From NCBI GenBank assembly GCA_016801885.1, contig CM028894.1:14851622-14915621 (forward strand): a stretch of 64,000 bases of DNA, in the 5' to 3' direction. The stretch comes from Toxotes chatareus (lineage: Eukaryota; Chordata; Actinopteri; Toxotidae). The position numbers and the translations under genes are program-made. The notes under the pieces were generated by a model, which ran no database searches, had not been told where the DNA came from, and saw only the letters and a program-made list of their open reading frames with translations. Of the stretch, positions 1 to 9,870 are shown piece after piece; position 1 is the first letter of the stretch; every line of letters begins with the position of its first letter.

Positions 1-138
1 AGGTGATTCCACTCATTAGCATTTTACTCAGCACAGAGGACGTAGTGTTTGGTCTGCACACAGGAGACTCCGCACTGATTTGGCTTTCACTAAAATTCCC
101 GACCTATATTTTATGGTATTAAACTAATTTTAACTTGA

Positions 139-170
<32 letters not shown>

Positions 171-471
171 AAGAGTGTAGAGGTCACTTTATTTCTTCCT
201 GGAAGAAAACATTCGAACTTCAAGTTAAGAAAACCAATAAATAGAAATGTCATCGTAATTTAAACACTGCTAAAGTGAAGTGAACAAAAACCTGTGAGTA
301 CATTCCTGTAACTAGTCTCTGTAAAATAACAGCGATGGACTGATTGTGACAAAGAAGAAGAAAGACATGGAAAAGGAGAAGAAGAAGTAAATTCCGACTG
401 GTTAGTGGTCAGCAGCCTGCACTCTGACTGCTGAGATCACTAACCTACACTAACAGCAGTCCTGTTTACGT
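1..471. other. AT-rich non-coding stretch
   Basis: I see no gene here. The stretch is AT-rich with a 28-base A run at 142-169, flanked by GTTA and GAAGAG. The A run could be the tail of a very old retroposed sequence, but no element body is recognisable next to it and no target-site duplication is visible. GAAGAAGAAG purine tracts follow at 352-388. Confidence 0.5.
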
Positions 472-777
472 GTTATGAGACCAACAAGCAGCCCACACAG
501 ACACAAAGCCACAGTTTCACAGTTTTTGCCTGGACACTGTTTTTTTTTATTTTTTTTATTGACCTTCTCTGTGTTTTTAAGGGGGTGTGGCTACAGGCGA
601 GGAGCTTTGCAGCAGCCCCCGTATTGTTTGGCCTGAGCTGACTGTGGAGAGCCTTTGTAGGCACACTGGGGGTGAGAGGGGTGGGGGCAATGTGGCTTCG
701 CACCAGGCTTGGAATTAGTATTCTCCTACTATTCCCTGAGGACAGGCACACCCCCACTCCCCTTTGTCCTCCTTTCA

Positions 778-778
<1 letters not shown>

Positions 779-836
<58 letters not shown>

Positions 837-842
837 CACACA
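779..842. repeat. (CA)n microsatellite
   Basis: About 32 CA units with a single CG interruption near 829-830. It makes apparent Thr-His or Cys-Val open frames on both strands, which are artefacts of the repeat. A shorter (CA)n lies at 988-1003. Confidence 0.97.
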
Positions 843-1555
843 AGCTCAATATTTTTACTTAAAGTATAATTTTATATTTAACTTATTCTTAAACACTGAA
901 ACTTTCTATTTACCATTTTAGTTTGAACGTGTCAGGACGCAAATTCATTTAGTGATAGTCCGCACCATTTCAAAATATAAAAATAAAACACACACACACA
1001 CACATATACAATTTAAACTACAAATCAAATCATTACCGCTAAACCAAACAAGTAAAATGATGCTGTTTCACTTTTTTTTTAAATGTCCTTCCCTTAGAGT
1101 CAGTGGGTTTTCCAATGATTTCACTACAGTTAACTTACAGGAACTTTAAAGTTGCTCCATCTCAGTGAACGCGGTGTTGTCTTTTACCATCACATGCTGC
1201 TGTAAGTGCAGACCGATGTGAGCAGTCTGTAGCCTGCTGACCCCCAGGACACAATGAAACCTGGTGTTTACTGGAAGGAGTCATCTGCCTCTGGCAGGTC
1301 TCAAGTTTCTGCACATTGTAACTTCATGTTGTAAATGAATAAACTAGCGGATGTCTTGAGAGTTAAGCAGGGAAACCCCATTTTGAAAACTGCAGATAAG
1401 CTGCATCATTAACTGCTGTGATCCTTTAATAGAAAATTTCTGCCACTACACTTAAAAACAATCTTTCTTCACCTGCTCCACATTCTGTTACAACTAATAT
1501 ATATTTTTATTTAGTTTAGAAAAATCATTTGCAGAGACCATATCAAACAGGTTGC
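843..1555. other. Non-coding, no recognisable gene
   Basis: AT-rich DNA with a short (CA)8 at 988-1003 and a T9 run near 1071. No open frame has coding character, and I recognise no element or RNA gene. It ends where CpG density rises sharply at about 1555. Confidence 0.45.
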
Positions 1556-1766
1556 AGAGCGGTGAGCAACTCGGCTCATTTGTTCCGGTGCGTCGGGGCT
1601 GCTGATCTGTTAATTGGCTGGATTTAGAGAGCGGTGCGCACGACTGCTCGGCCGGCTGCTCTCCGCCCGCGCCTGTTCAGCGGCACTGATCCGTCCAGCC
1701 TCGTTACCACCACAAAGTCCCCGCTACTCATTACCAAACCAAAGGAAGGAAGAGTTTCGACTCCCC

Positions 1767-1795
1767 TTCTTCTTCTTCTTTTTTTTTTTTTTTTT
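1767..1795. repeat. TTC/T-rich pyrimidine tract
   Basis: (TTC)n running into a long T tract. On either strand it encodes only Lys/Arg or Phe/Leu runs, so the open frames across it are not evidence for genes. Confidence 0.9.
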
Positions 1796-2028
1796 ATTGT
1801 GCAATCAACTCGGGGTAGAAGGAGACAAGCATGGCAGGAATTCGGCCGCTTCACTCTTCCGATTGCCGGGGGGGTGGAGGGGATGAGGGGTGCTGAACAA
1901 AAGCCTCATTTCCCATAAAGGAAGGGAAATCACAGCTGCTCGGAGCCCTAATGATTTCTGTTTTATTTGCTCGCTGGCTCGTACCCTCCCTTTCCTCCTT
2001 TCCATTCTCTCATTGTGGGGCTTCCAGG

Positions 2029-2059
2029 CTGCTGCTGCTGCTGCTGCCGCTGCCGCTGC
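2029..2059. repeat. CTG/CCG trinucleotide tract
   Basis: About ten GCTG/GCCG-type triplets. Depending on frame and strand they read as poly-Ala, poly-Leu or poly-Gln-like runs; an 11-residue Ala run appears on both strands. Trinucleotide tracts of this kind occur in exons of developmental genes and equally in CpG-island DNA. The surrounding frames are short and not recognisable, so coding status is unproven. Confidence 0.85.
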
Positions 2060-2073
2060 GCGTCCTCGGCCAC

Positions 2074-2229
2074 ATGAATCATCATCTGAGCCCAGAGCGG
2101 ATGGAGGATGATGGAGGGATGGAAGCGGAGAATAGCCTGCTATTTCAGTCCCAGCTGTTCGCCAACGAGATGCTGACATTTCACCCTATCAGTTTAATTA
2201 CTGTTGCCATGGCAGCGGAGTGCTGGTAA
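2074..2229 (+). CDS. Possible small first-exon frame, unidentified
   Basis: An ATG frame of 51 codons inside the CpG-rich block, beginning MNHHLSPERMEDDGG and ending in a TAA. The stop overlaps a donor-like GTAAAG at 2226-2231, so the frame could instead be the 5' coding part of an exon ending at 2225 in phase 2. The composition (acidic start, then LLFQSQLFANEMLTF) is more protein-like than that of the neighbouring repeat-driven frames. The initiation context is poor, with C at -3. I do not recognise the peptide. It could equally be an upstream ORF in a 5' leader or a chance frame. Confidence 0.17.
   Translation: MNHHLSPERMEDDGGMEAENSLLFQSQLFANEMLTFHPISLITVAMAAECW
2203..2216. promoter_or_regulatory. 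RFX X-box-like motif
   Basis: GTTGCCATGGCAGC differs at one position from the palindromic RFX-factor X-box GTTGCCATGGCAAC. It sits at the edge of the CpG-rich block, where RFX sites often occur in promoters of ciliary and neural genes. Binding is inferred from the motif alone. Confidence 0.4.
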
Positions 2230-2841
2230 AGGCCACTAACGGATTTAACACAGACTCAATTTGCCATGCAGCTTTCACAAGCACATAACAGAGACCGCAG
2301 CCGTTCTGAGCGCGGTCACATATCAGCTGTATGATCACTAACATAACATCGCAGCATATCTCATCAATGCTTTGATGAAAGGTTATCAGGGGAATAACAG
2401 AGATAATGGATCAGAGCAGCAGAAGCAGCAGCAGGTCAGATCTGGACACGCAGCGATGGAAACAGAGAGATGCTGGAACTTGCCGTCGCGGATCACACCA
2501 AACACACACATGAAACGTGCCGTTCATACAAGCCGAAGCGCAAAGAAGAAGGCGTCTTACCGAAACTTTTCTCCCTTTTCTGCATTTGTTGAGCCGCTGA
2601 AGCAGCCGAAGCACCACCATGCAACCCGAAGCCGCCTGGTCCGGAGAGCAGCTATGTGCAGGGCAGACTGGGATCGGGCTTTGTTAGAGAGAGGGAACAA
2701 TCCAGCACGGCGACCAGAGAGGAATGAAAAGAAGGGGGGAAGCACCGGCCAACAAAACGCAGGCGGGGGAGCTAGAGCGAGCTGTTCCTCGCCGTCGGGC
2801 GTCACACGGCGTTTGAGAGAACGTTTATCACCGTCCGGAGC

Positions 2842-2844
<3 letters not shown>

Positions 2845-2927
<83 letters not shown>
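2845..2927. repeat. (GT)n microsatellite
   Basis: About 41 uninterrupted GT units, the longest dinucleotide tract in the CpG-rich block. It has Z-DNA-forming potential and is likely polymorphic. It forces long Cys-Val and Thr-His frames on the two strands that should not be taken as genes. Confidence 0.97.
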
Positions 2928-2930
<3 letters not shown>

Positions 2931-3270
2931 AGACTGATGCAGGCAGCGAATGACAGCACGACAAAGAGATGATTCTCCTCCGCGGTGCAGCGACCATCTA
3001 ATCCTACTGGCCACCTAATCACACAGGCTCCTGCTGCTTCACTAATTAGCGCTTTTGACGCGCCAGCGGTCACCGTGCACACGGAGCACGGTTCCCTCAA
3101 TCCGCTCTCCCAGCATCACCACCGCTCTCCCCAAAAAACTCTGCGCGTCCGCTCACGCGTATTCACACCGCACAGCCTCGCAGTTATGAAATCGGATTAA
3201 ATATCAGCCTTGTTTTAAGCACTATAGGGGCATTCAGGCACCAGCAAGACTGTTGCTTCCAAATATTCCA

Positions 3271-3322
3271 TAATAATAATAATATTAATATTAATAATAA
3301 TAATAATAATAATAATGATAAT
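3271..3322. repeat. (TAA)n-type trinucleotide repeat
   Basis: Interrupted TAA/ATT units, with stops in several frames. Confidence 0.9.
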
Positions 3323-4299
3323 CTCCTGCTTGCTCACCTTTCTCAACAAGTTAAGCAGAAGCCTCAACTCCAGCCGCGGATCCCAGTTTCAGATCCCCTA
3401 TGAGGAGGAAAAAAGTTTACCAAACTGACAATGGCGCGCCGCACCGCACCGATCCTCAGGATGGAAATAATGAGCTCCACATGGATCAGAGCGACCAGTT
3501 GTTCGCAGGATACCACCCAGCCACAGGTGTTCATCCGCCCGCCCCGCGGAGCACGCAGAGAGTGTGCGGGGCTGGCTCAGGCCGGCGTCCCCATGCATCA
3601 ACGACGAGAGCGGCGAGAGACGCGGGGGTGGGGAGGCGTAATGGGGGGGGCGCCTATGGTGTTGGTGGAAGTCAAGCTTTATTATCTCCAACCCCCCCTC
3701 AATCCCTCACCGGTGAAACATTACACCGTCACGATAAGGTCATTCACTTATTACAAGACGCTCCACTATAACGGAGAGCATGCATCGCGTGCGCGCCCCC
3801 GGAACGCCCACTTTTTTTCCCTTTTTTTATTTTCCCGTCGTCCTTCAATCTTTGGGGCGCGCGGAAGCACGGCTCTCATTAGACTACATCACAGAGACAG
3901 GAACACAGGTAGGCTGCGTTTGTTTGGAGGTGCGCGCGGAGCAGCCACGGCACCCAGAGCAAGTTGTTATCGGTATTTTTTTTTATTTAAGGAGGACTTA
4001 ATGCTGTGTTCAGGGGCGCAGTGGTACAAGGAGACAACAGCTTTCCCCTCTGACATCAGAGATGATTTAGATGAGGAGTTTAAACGCAGCAGTATAAAAG
4101 TGCAGAGTGTTAAACAGCTAAAACACAAGCCATAATCTCAGCTCTCCAAACACCTCACGAGAACTAATCATCCACATCGTGACATGATTTAAAGCGTGAA
4201 TTTGTTTCAGTCGTGCAGTCAGACCGATGGTTTAATGAGTAAGAACCAGGCTACTCACAAAGGACTGTCTGATTTATTAGGAACCCCCCCTTAACGCAT

Positions 4300-4545
4300 C
4301 GGTCCTTGGCTGTGCCATTCTGTCTCCGTGCGCGCACACGCACACGCGTCATGTGAGGTCCGGGGTTCCACAGTGGCTGCCCGGCCTGATTATCTCCTCT
4401 CCGCAGTCTTTATTTAAATCATTCCTGTAATTAAAGGACGGGATTATTCTTCGCCCTGTTATTGCGACAATCCCGCATCAGTCAGCCGCTCAGTTTTGAC
4501 TGGCTGAGGCCACGGTGAGGCCCACATGTTAGGGGCACGGTGTCC
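4300..4545. promoter_or_regulatory. Candidate conserved non-coding element
   Basis: A simple-repeat-poor stretch after an alternating CG/CA segment at 4329-4347. It contains a GATTATCTCC GATA-type motif, TATTTAAAT, CTGTAATTAAAGG homeodomain-type sites and CAATCCCGC. It has no open frame of note. The mix of short AT-rich factor motifs in ordinary-complexity DNA next to a CpG-rich block resembles developmental enhancers. Conservation has not been tested. Confidence 0.3.
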
Positions 4546-4660
4546 CCCCCACACCCCCCATCACCATCACCACCTCCACACACACACACACACACACACA
4601 CCTATGCCACTACCTCACGACTTGATATTGCGTACACACACACACACACACACACACCTC
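4545..4660. repeat. C-rich tract plus two (CA)n arrays
   Basis: A CCCCCCACACCCCCC tract with ATCACC units leads into (CA)12 at 4577-4600. A second (CA)n at 4634-4657 follows 33 bases later. Confidence 0.92.
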
Positions 4661-4679
4661 GCAGTGTTCCAGTCCACAG

Positions 4680-4885
4680 CCTGACAAGTTAATAGTTGGC
4701 ATGCGGCTCCAGCCTAAAATGCAGCGATAATGAGATGGGTCATAAAATGCTCTCCGCGCCATTATGAGTGATGAGATGCATTAAAGTTGACAGGGTATTA
4801 CCTGCCAGTAATTAGGTTTTGTCATGGATTGAATTATTTCAAGGCGGCCTATCTTGGTAATCATGCAATTTGCTGCAGAGTGTGT
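4680..4885. promoter_or_regulatory. Candidate conserved non-coding element
   Basis: About 200 bases without simple repeats, dense in homeodomain and HMG-like motifs: CATTATGAGTGATGAG, GCATTAAAG, CCAGTAATTAGG, GAATTATTTCAAGG and ATCATGCAATTTG. No open frame spans it. It resembles deeply conserved vertebrate enhancers and sits next to the promoter-like block. The call is by pattern only. Confidence 0.4.
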
Positions 4886-4907
4886 ATAGTGTGTGTGAGG
4901 CTGCCAC

Positions 4908-4924
4908 CTCTCTCTCTCTCTCTC
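4908..4924. repeat. (CT)n tract
   Basis: A short pyrimidine dinucleotide repeat next to the candidate enhancer. Confidence 0.9.
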
Positions 4925-5309
4925 CCGGTGCCCTTCCACTCTCCTTTCACTCACTGCGTTCCGCGAATTATTCATCCTCCGTATGAATGGAAGATGGAGA
5001 CAGAAGGCGGCGGTGAGAGTGGAGGACGGAGGAGACCGTCACATGGCGCGGATCAAGTCTGCACATCCACGTACCCATCATTTATGCGCAAACGGAGAGA
5101 GGGGACGATTGTTATGTTTGTACCTGACCCCCACACACACACCCCTCCCACCCACCCCTGCTTCTGTCTGTAATGAAGAAATATGATGACAGCGCGGACC
5201 TGCATCAAAACCCGGCAGCCCATCCTCAGCACCGGCGGCTTCGTTTTCACCACCCGAGTCTCTGATGCTGAGCAGAGGATGCAGCCTCGTTGGAGGAGAA
5301 GCCAAATAC

Positions 5310-5337
5310 ACACACACACACACACACACAAACACAC
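5310..5337. repeat. (CA)n microsatellite
   Basis: About 14 CA units with one AAAC interruption, followed by ATATATA. Confidence 0.93.
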
Positions 5338-5864
5338 ATATATAGGTGTTATATGTCCTCACCGGCCATATGCTGCTCGTGTTTATGTCTTCTCGCGGAG
5401 CTCGCCCGGACACTTCACGCGCAGCCCCCCGCGCTCTGCAGAAAGCTTTAAACTCAACTCAAGCCAGAAACACAAAGAGGACTGAACACGTAAGCCTACC
5501 TTGAAGTAAAGCCAGGGATGTCCAAAAAAAAAAATAAATAAATAAAAACAAAGTGCTGCAGCGGCTTGTGTCTTCTGCGTTCTCTCGACTTTGAATCAAA
5601 AGTGTCCACAAGGCAACTTTTCTCAGAGCTGGTTCAACTCCAGATCGTCTGCAGAAAACTTGGCGACAGGAGTTTTGAGAACAGTTCTGCGTCTTCTGCT
5701 CCAGTTGTTGGGATGCCCAGATCAAAAAAACCTAAAGCCGGCTTTCCCCCCTCCCGCGGCTCCGCGCGTCCCGGACCCGGCTCACAGGGCGTCTCTCTCC
5801 CCCCTCTCTTGTTGCCTCCTCACCTTCTCCCTCCCTTATCTGTCTTGTCTCTCTCCGCGCGTTT

Positions 5865-5890
5865 GTGTGTGTGTGTGTGTCTCTCTCTCT
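5865..5890. repeat. (GT)n-(CT)n compound microsatellite
   Basis: A GT array switches directly into TCTCTCTCT about 50 bases upstream of the TATA-like box. CT/GA tracts just upstream of start sites can position nucleosome-free DNA, but here it may be simply neutral. Confidence 0.85.
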
Positions 5891-5937
5891 GTGGTTCTCT
5901 GGCAGGGAAAAGCGGTGGAGAGTCGAGCCTCCTCTCC

Positions 5938-5975
5938 TATTTAAGCCCCTCCACCAGGTCCCCAGTCAGCAGCAC
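5938..5975 (+). promoter_or_regulatory. TATA-like core promoter candidate
   Basis: TATTTAAG at 5938-5945 lies in a GC-rich, CT-flanked context (CCTCTCC upstream, CCCCTCCACC downstream). A TCA lies with its A at 5968, thirty bases downstream, where a pol II start would be expected. The region just upstream (5740-5840) is GC/CpG-rich with CCCTCC and CCCGGACCC boxes. There is no recognisable coding start within the next 200 bases; the first ATG, at 6025, ends after three codons. If real, it would start a long 5' leader or a non-coding RNA. Confidence 0.3.
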
Positions 5976-6009
5976 ACTCCAGCTCATCCAAGAAGCTGAC
6001 AAGCACCGT

Positions 6010-6225
6010 TAGGGAAGGCAGCGCATGTTGCTCTAATGGACCTCATTAAGCTCTACTTACAGATGTTCTCTTAACATAATTGATCTGCAGCGAGTTGAGA
6101 GGACGGCAACCTATTCCCCAGCCCCCAATTATGGCCCGGTAATTAGATCCCCAACCTCCAGCTCTCCACACTCACCCTTCTAACATTCCGAAATATCAAA
6201 GTATCTTTCTCTCAAAGCGACCGCC
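6010..6225. promoter_or_regulatory. Candidate conserved non-coding element
   Basis: Unique-looking DNA immediately downstream of the TATA-like site. It holds CTCATTAAGC, CATAATTGATCTG, CCCAATTATGG and GGTAATTAGATC, four homeodomain-type cores within 130 bases, and no open frame. It would read as a proximal enhancer or a 5' leader carrying regulatory sites. Confidence 0.33.
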
Positions 6226-6305
6226 CCCCCTCCTCATCCCACCCCCCTCCACCACCACCTCACCTCCATGTCTCCTCCCCCACCCCTACCCCTCCCACCC
6301 ACAAG
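6225..6305. repeat. C-rich low-complexity tract
   Basis: CCCCCC/CACC-type low-complexity sequence with CCTCC and CACCACC units. It could bind Sp/KLF-type factors but has no specific structure. Confidence 0.8.
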
Positions 6306-6417
6306 ACACTATTGACAGTCAGATCTGCTAACCTTTGTAGTGTAGCCAGACTTAGCAGTGCACTGACTCCAACTGACAGAGCTCACTCACTCTTCTATTC
6401 CTCTTTTCTCTCTCCTT

Positions 6418-6455
6418 GCTCTTTTCTTTCTTTCTTTTTTTTTTTTTTTTTTTTT
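6418..6455. repeat. CTTT/T-rich tract
   Basis: CTTTCTTTCTT grades into about 23 T residues. The Lys-rich frame on the minus strand here is a product of this tract. Confidence 0.9.
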
Positions 6456-6663
6456 ACCCGTTGGGAGACAGAGACAGAGTGAGTGGCACACAGATGGAGA
6501 AAGAAAGAGAGAGAGGAAGGGAAGAGAAAAAATAAGTTAGCACTTTCCATAACGGTTGTAATGATAATATCTGTCAGGGATTTTTTTTTTCTTTTTCCAG
6601 TGGTGTCTTTTATCTTAAATAATTCCTGTGATGGCAACTTTGAGCGGGTGGGGGTGATGGAAG

Positions 6664-6684
6664 TTTTTTTTTTGGGGGGGGGGG
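6664..6684. repeat. T10-G11 homopolymer junction
   Basis: Ten T residues are followed directly by eleven G residues. G runs of this length are error-prone in sequencing, so the exact length may be unreliable. Confidence 0.9.
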
Positions 6685-6689
6685 TGTAG

Positions 6690-8120
6690 CTTGGGAACGA
6701 GTGAAGAGTGATAGTGCAGCTTTTATAATGCCAATCAGTGCCACTCCTATCACCCATCTAATTAGCTACAGACTGCTAAAACAGAAAGCCCTTGATATGT
6801 GAAAAACTATCTGTGACGGGGTGTCACCCAGTATTTTCTGAGCAAGCAGTGGCGGGTAAAATGTTCACACATGTTTATATGTTGTCACATTTGTACTGCA
6901 CATCATTTTTTTTTAACCGGATGTCTAGATGCATGACCCAAATTGAAATGTTTCCTCACATGTATGTGTGTGGAAGTACAGCACTTCCTCCTGACCAGAG
7001 GACAGACATCTTCAAGTGTGATGGCGATAGTGCATCAGTAAAGTACTATTTCTATTAGCAATCAGAGCTAATGTTAAAACCCTTTAACTCGGATTATTTA
7101 TTTATTTATTTATTTTTAATTACTGACAGCAAACAATGAATATCTCCCAGTAACTGAAATACTCAAGTACAAGTTCCTCAAAATTAAACTTAATAACCGT
7201 ACTTGAGTAAATATTCTTCAGTTACTTCCATTGCTGGTTTTCACATGACAACAGTGAGATGATAATACAGATACATACCCTACGTGTGTGTATGTTTATT
7301 CTCTCTACATGTAATTGGATGCTGAGCATTTCTGTAGTGTCGCTCCCATAAGATACCTTGTCAGTCAAACTGAGTGTTCAGTTTGACAGCAGCATTACAC
7401 CATGCATCCCAAACACACTCCTAATATAAAGCATAGGACCACACGCCTCACCTTGCACACATGAACTGGCTCTGGATTGTGATATCAAGCTGTCATGATG
7501 TGAGATTTGAGGCGTTTGTCTCAACAGTAACATTTCAGATCTCTGTCCTTCTGAGAGAATCGCTTAACTGAGGGCCTTGACATTTACTAGAGGACACTCC
7601 AGTCCCCTCACTGCTATCATTGTCCCTCTATGGTTAAGTCATCTCAGGCAATCCAGGTGCTTAAGGACTGGATACTGCACCGTGGTCCTCCAGCCTCTCT
7701 CTCTCTCTCTCTCACACACACACGCACACTCCTCCCACCCAGGAGGATGGCAGGAGGAGGAAGCCAGAGGACTGTCTACTCCAACGACCAGCAGAAGCTC
7801 TCCTTAAAGACGCTCTCTGTAATTGCAACCAGTATACAACCTTCAAGTGGGGTCATGGGATACGTAATTTTAATGACAACCTTTCTCTTGCAGGCCCAGT
7901 TTTGTCCTTTGGCAAAAGAGAAGAGGCAGAACTAAGTTCCAGAGCAGAAAAAAAAAGTCTGCAGAATCACCTCTGGTAATATGTCAGAAGGGAGCCGTCC
8001 AAATCCAAAGAATAGCTGGGCCAAAGAGTATTGACCGTTCTTATTAGTCCACCGAGAGTTAATGGAGATTACTTAATTCAAGCTCCCATTCATTTCGTCA
8101 GAATATAAAACGAGAGCAGC
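6690..8120. other. Non-coding, no recognisable gene
   Basis: Ordinary AT-leaning DNA with a (TTTA)5 tract at 7096-7115 and a compound (CT)n-(CA)n at 7697-7727. ACTTGAGTAAATATTCTTCAG and the adjoining ACTGAAATACTCAAGTAC at 7155-7222 resemble pieces of a dispersed fish repeat, but I cannot name it. No frame looks coding. Confidence 0.4.
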
Positions 8121-8183
8121 AGCAGTCAGAGAGAGAGAGAGACAGTGGCAAAAGGCTGTCTCATTCCCTCTGACTCTGAACAG

Positions 8184-8299
8184 GAAATAATAGACAGTGG
8201 CCAGCAACAAGTGGAAGATGAAAACAGCAATCAAAGAGAGGCTTCAGCTTCTGAAAACACCGGACAGCCAGACATGATTGATTTCAGCGAAACATATCG
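8184..8299 (+). CDS. Candidate internal coding exon, unidentified
   Basis: A 116-base interval starts after an AG preceded by a good pyrimidine-rich stretch (TCTCATTCCCTCTGACTCTG) and ends at a GT donor (CG|GTAAAAA). Only one forward frame is open, from the first base. It reads EIIDSGQQQVEDEN and ends in QPDMIDFSETY plus two bases of the next codon. The hydrophilic Glu/Gln/Ser-rich composition is typical of disordered parts of nuclear proteins. I do not recognise it. A 38-codon open frame by chance is quite likely, and the donor is mediocre, so this is only a candidate. The next candidate exon in phase is at 29910. Confidence 0.22.
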
Positions 8300-8304
8300 G
8301 TAAA

Positions 8305-9350
8305 AATCTAATACAACTCATGTCTTTGTTTTTTTAATGTCCACTTCACCATTGTCATGGGGTTGTTGTGCTAATGGTAGTTTAAACCATGTATGTGTTA
8401 ATGATTCAGTATTTTGACATAAAACTCATAATCATAAAAAATGCTTAAAAACTGTGGTTTAGGGGTGAAGACGGCAACCATGATCCTTGATGTCTTTAGC
8501 TGGATGTCGTTCCTCATCTCTCTCCCTCTGTCATTTCCTGTAGATTCTTTACTAAATCTATTTTTCATGAAGGCATTGGATCCACAAAATATTTGGAAAA
8601 GGGAAAAAAATGTACAATGTGAGCACAGTGTAAACTAAAACAAGGTCTGAAAACTACATTTTTTTGACACAGGCCTCCTCTGCACTGTGTGGGCACAGGA
8701 TTAAGTAATAATAAAGCAGGATCTGCTTTAGATGATATTGTGCCTTGGTGGTGCACATTCTCATAACTACACAATTTGTCGAATTTCCTAAACCAGCGGA
8801 TAAGCTGTGAATATGGAGCTAATTGAGGCCCCCCCTGGGGGTATGGGGTCCAGGGGCAGTTCACTGCTTGGCCCCCAGTTGATGAGTCAGCCTCGTTAGA
8901 AGTATATTTAATTTAACAGCATGTCCAAGGCCAGTAAGATCTAGAGACATCTCAAAAGTAGCACTACTGTGCTGTGTACTCTAAAAATATAAAGAATGCT
9001 TTAGGACTGGAATGACTGTGTTAAACTGATAAACACAGGGCTCTTCCCATCATGATGGACAAACAGTGTGAGGGTTGATTTAACTTTCCAAACATGTCCA
9101 ACTAAGTCACCATGTGTCTGTGTGTAGCAGTGCACAATTTTAGTTTTCATTATAAAGATCTTTTCAATAACTATCAGCAGTTCAGTTCCACAGCAGCACC
9201 ATAAACACAAAGCAGAAAGTAGAATTTTTCTCTCCTGAAATGATTTTTCAGTTAGATTTGACATGCATACATGTAGTTTTACATGCATAAATAACTGCTG
9301 ACACCGGGAACAAAATATTTTGCCTGTTTAACCTTGATATTGAGACACGA
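8305..9350. other. Non-coding, no recognisable gene
   Basis: AT-rich unique-looking DNA with scattered short frames on both strands that lack any family motif. A CCCCCCTGGGGG motif sits near 8830. I see no RNA gene. Confidence 0.4.
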
Positions 9351-9369
9351 ACTTGATCCTGGTAATGAT

Positions 9370-9565
9370 CCGCAAAGAAATTAGAGGAACACGTGAATCA
9401 CGTCGCGTCGGTGATGACAGCCTCATGTACCCCTGTATTGTAATTAAAAATGCCAAGCTGTCACCGTCCCTGGTTACCACAGTAACCTGGTGTTTTGGAT
9501 GGAGATTGGAAGTAATGGGAATTATTAGTGGAGACAGAAGCCTTAATTAAAACCTGACATTTATT
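9370..9565. promoter_or_regulatory. Candidate conserved non-coding element with X-box
   Basis: Repeat-free DNA with CACGTGAATCACGTCG (E-box-like and CRE-like cores), TGTAATTAAAAATG, the palindrome GGTTACCACAGTAACC, GGGAATTATTAGTGG and CCTTAATTAAAACC. Motif density is well above that of its flanks, and no frame looks coding. Confidence 0.38.
9472..9487. promoter_or_regulatory. RFX-like inverted repeat
   Basis: GGTTAC and GTAACC are perfect inverted arms separated by CACA. This matches the two half-sites of an RFX X-box, although the four central bases differ from the strongest consensus. Confidence 0.4.
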
Positions 9566-9671
9566 AGTTAAAATGCATTCTACTTAGTTATTACATTAAA
9601 ATAAAATTTAGAAACACAGCATTCTCATTGGCTGAGAACATTAAGTTGTTGAACTCCATTACAATGGAAGC

Positions 9672-9870
9672 TTGGTCTGAAGGGGTTCAAGGGTCAGTTC
9701 ATCCAAACTAGAAAAAAAAAACATATTGTCTCCCCTCCCTCTGGTCGTATCTGTTTATGCAGGTGGGTCTGACTTTACCTTTATCCAAGTTTTGAAATTT
9801 ACACTCAACATATAATGACAAAGTAAAAACATGTTTCTAATTAAAAAAAACAAACTGAAATCTGTCATTT
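9672..9870. repeat. Dispersed repeat fragments (teleost-type)
   Basis: The segment from GGTCAGTTCATCCAAACTAG through CCCTCTGGTCGTATCTGTTTATGCAG to GTTTTGAAATTT matches, as I recall it, a very common unnamed teleost dispersed repeat. It is followed at 9810-9870 by AATGACAAAGTAAAAACATG and AAACTGAAATCTGTCATTTA, which resemble the near-terminal part of a Tc1-like element. Both are old and truncated. The assignment is from memory of family consensus sequences. Confidence 0.42.

Larger units (their letters stand above)
1555..3970. promoter_or_regulatory. CpG-rich promoter-like block
   Basis: CpG dinucleotides, scarce elsewhere in the window, are frequent here. Clusters lie at 1585-1690, 2040-2100, 2620-2840, 3050-3180, 3420-3660 and 3780-3970. 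In vertebrates, CpG-rich blocks of this length usually mark promoters of housekeeping or developmental genes. No conserved coding exon is recognisable inside it, so the strand of any transcript is undecided. Simple repeats interrupt the block: a T-rich tract, CTG/CCG, (GT)n and (TAA)n. The call rests on base composition read by eye, not on a computed observed/expected CpG ratio. Confidence 0.5.

Noticed and set aside
473..921. Cys-Val and Thr-His open frames
   Set aside because: They are translations of the (CA)n microsatellite at 779-842, not proteins.
2372..3100. Frames of up to 193 codons in the CpG-rich block
   Set aside because: Their length comes from the (GT)n tract at 2845-2927 and stop depletion in GC-rich DNA; no domain or conserved start is visible.
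3431..4135. 234-codon plus-strand frame, the longest in the window
   Set aside because: It crosses GC-rich and T-rich segments with Arg/Pro-rich, non-domain sequence. It is explained by low stop density in CpG-rich DNA.
5566..6012. 148-codon frame over the TATA-like box
   Set aside because: The GT/CT microsatellite and Pro/Leu/Ser-rich GC tract generate it; nothing in it is recognisable.
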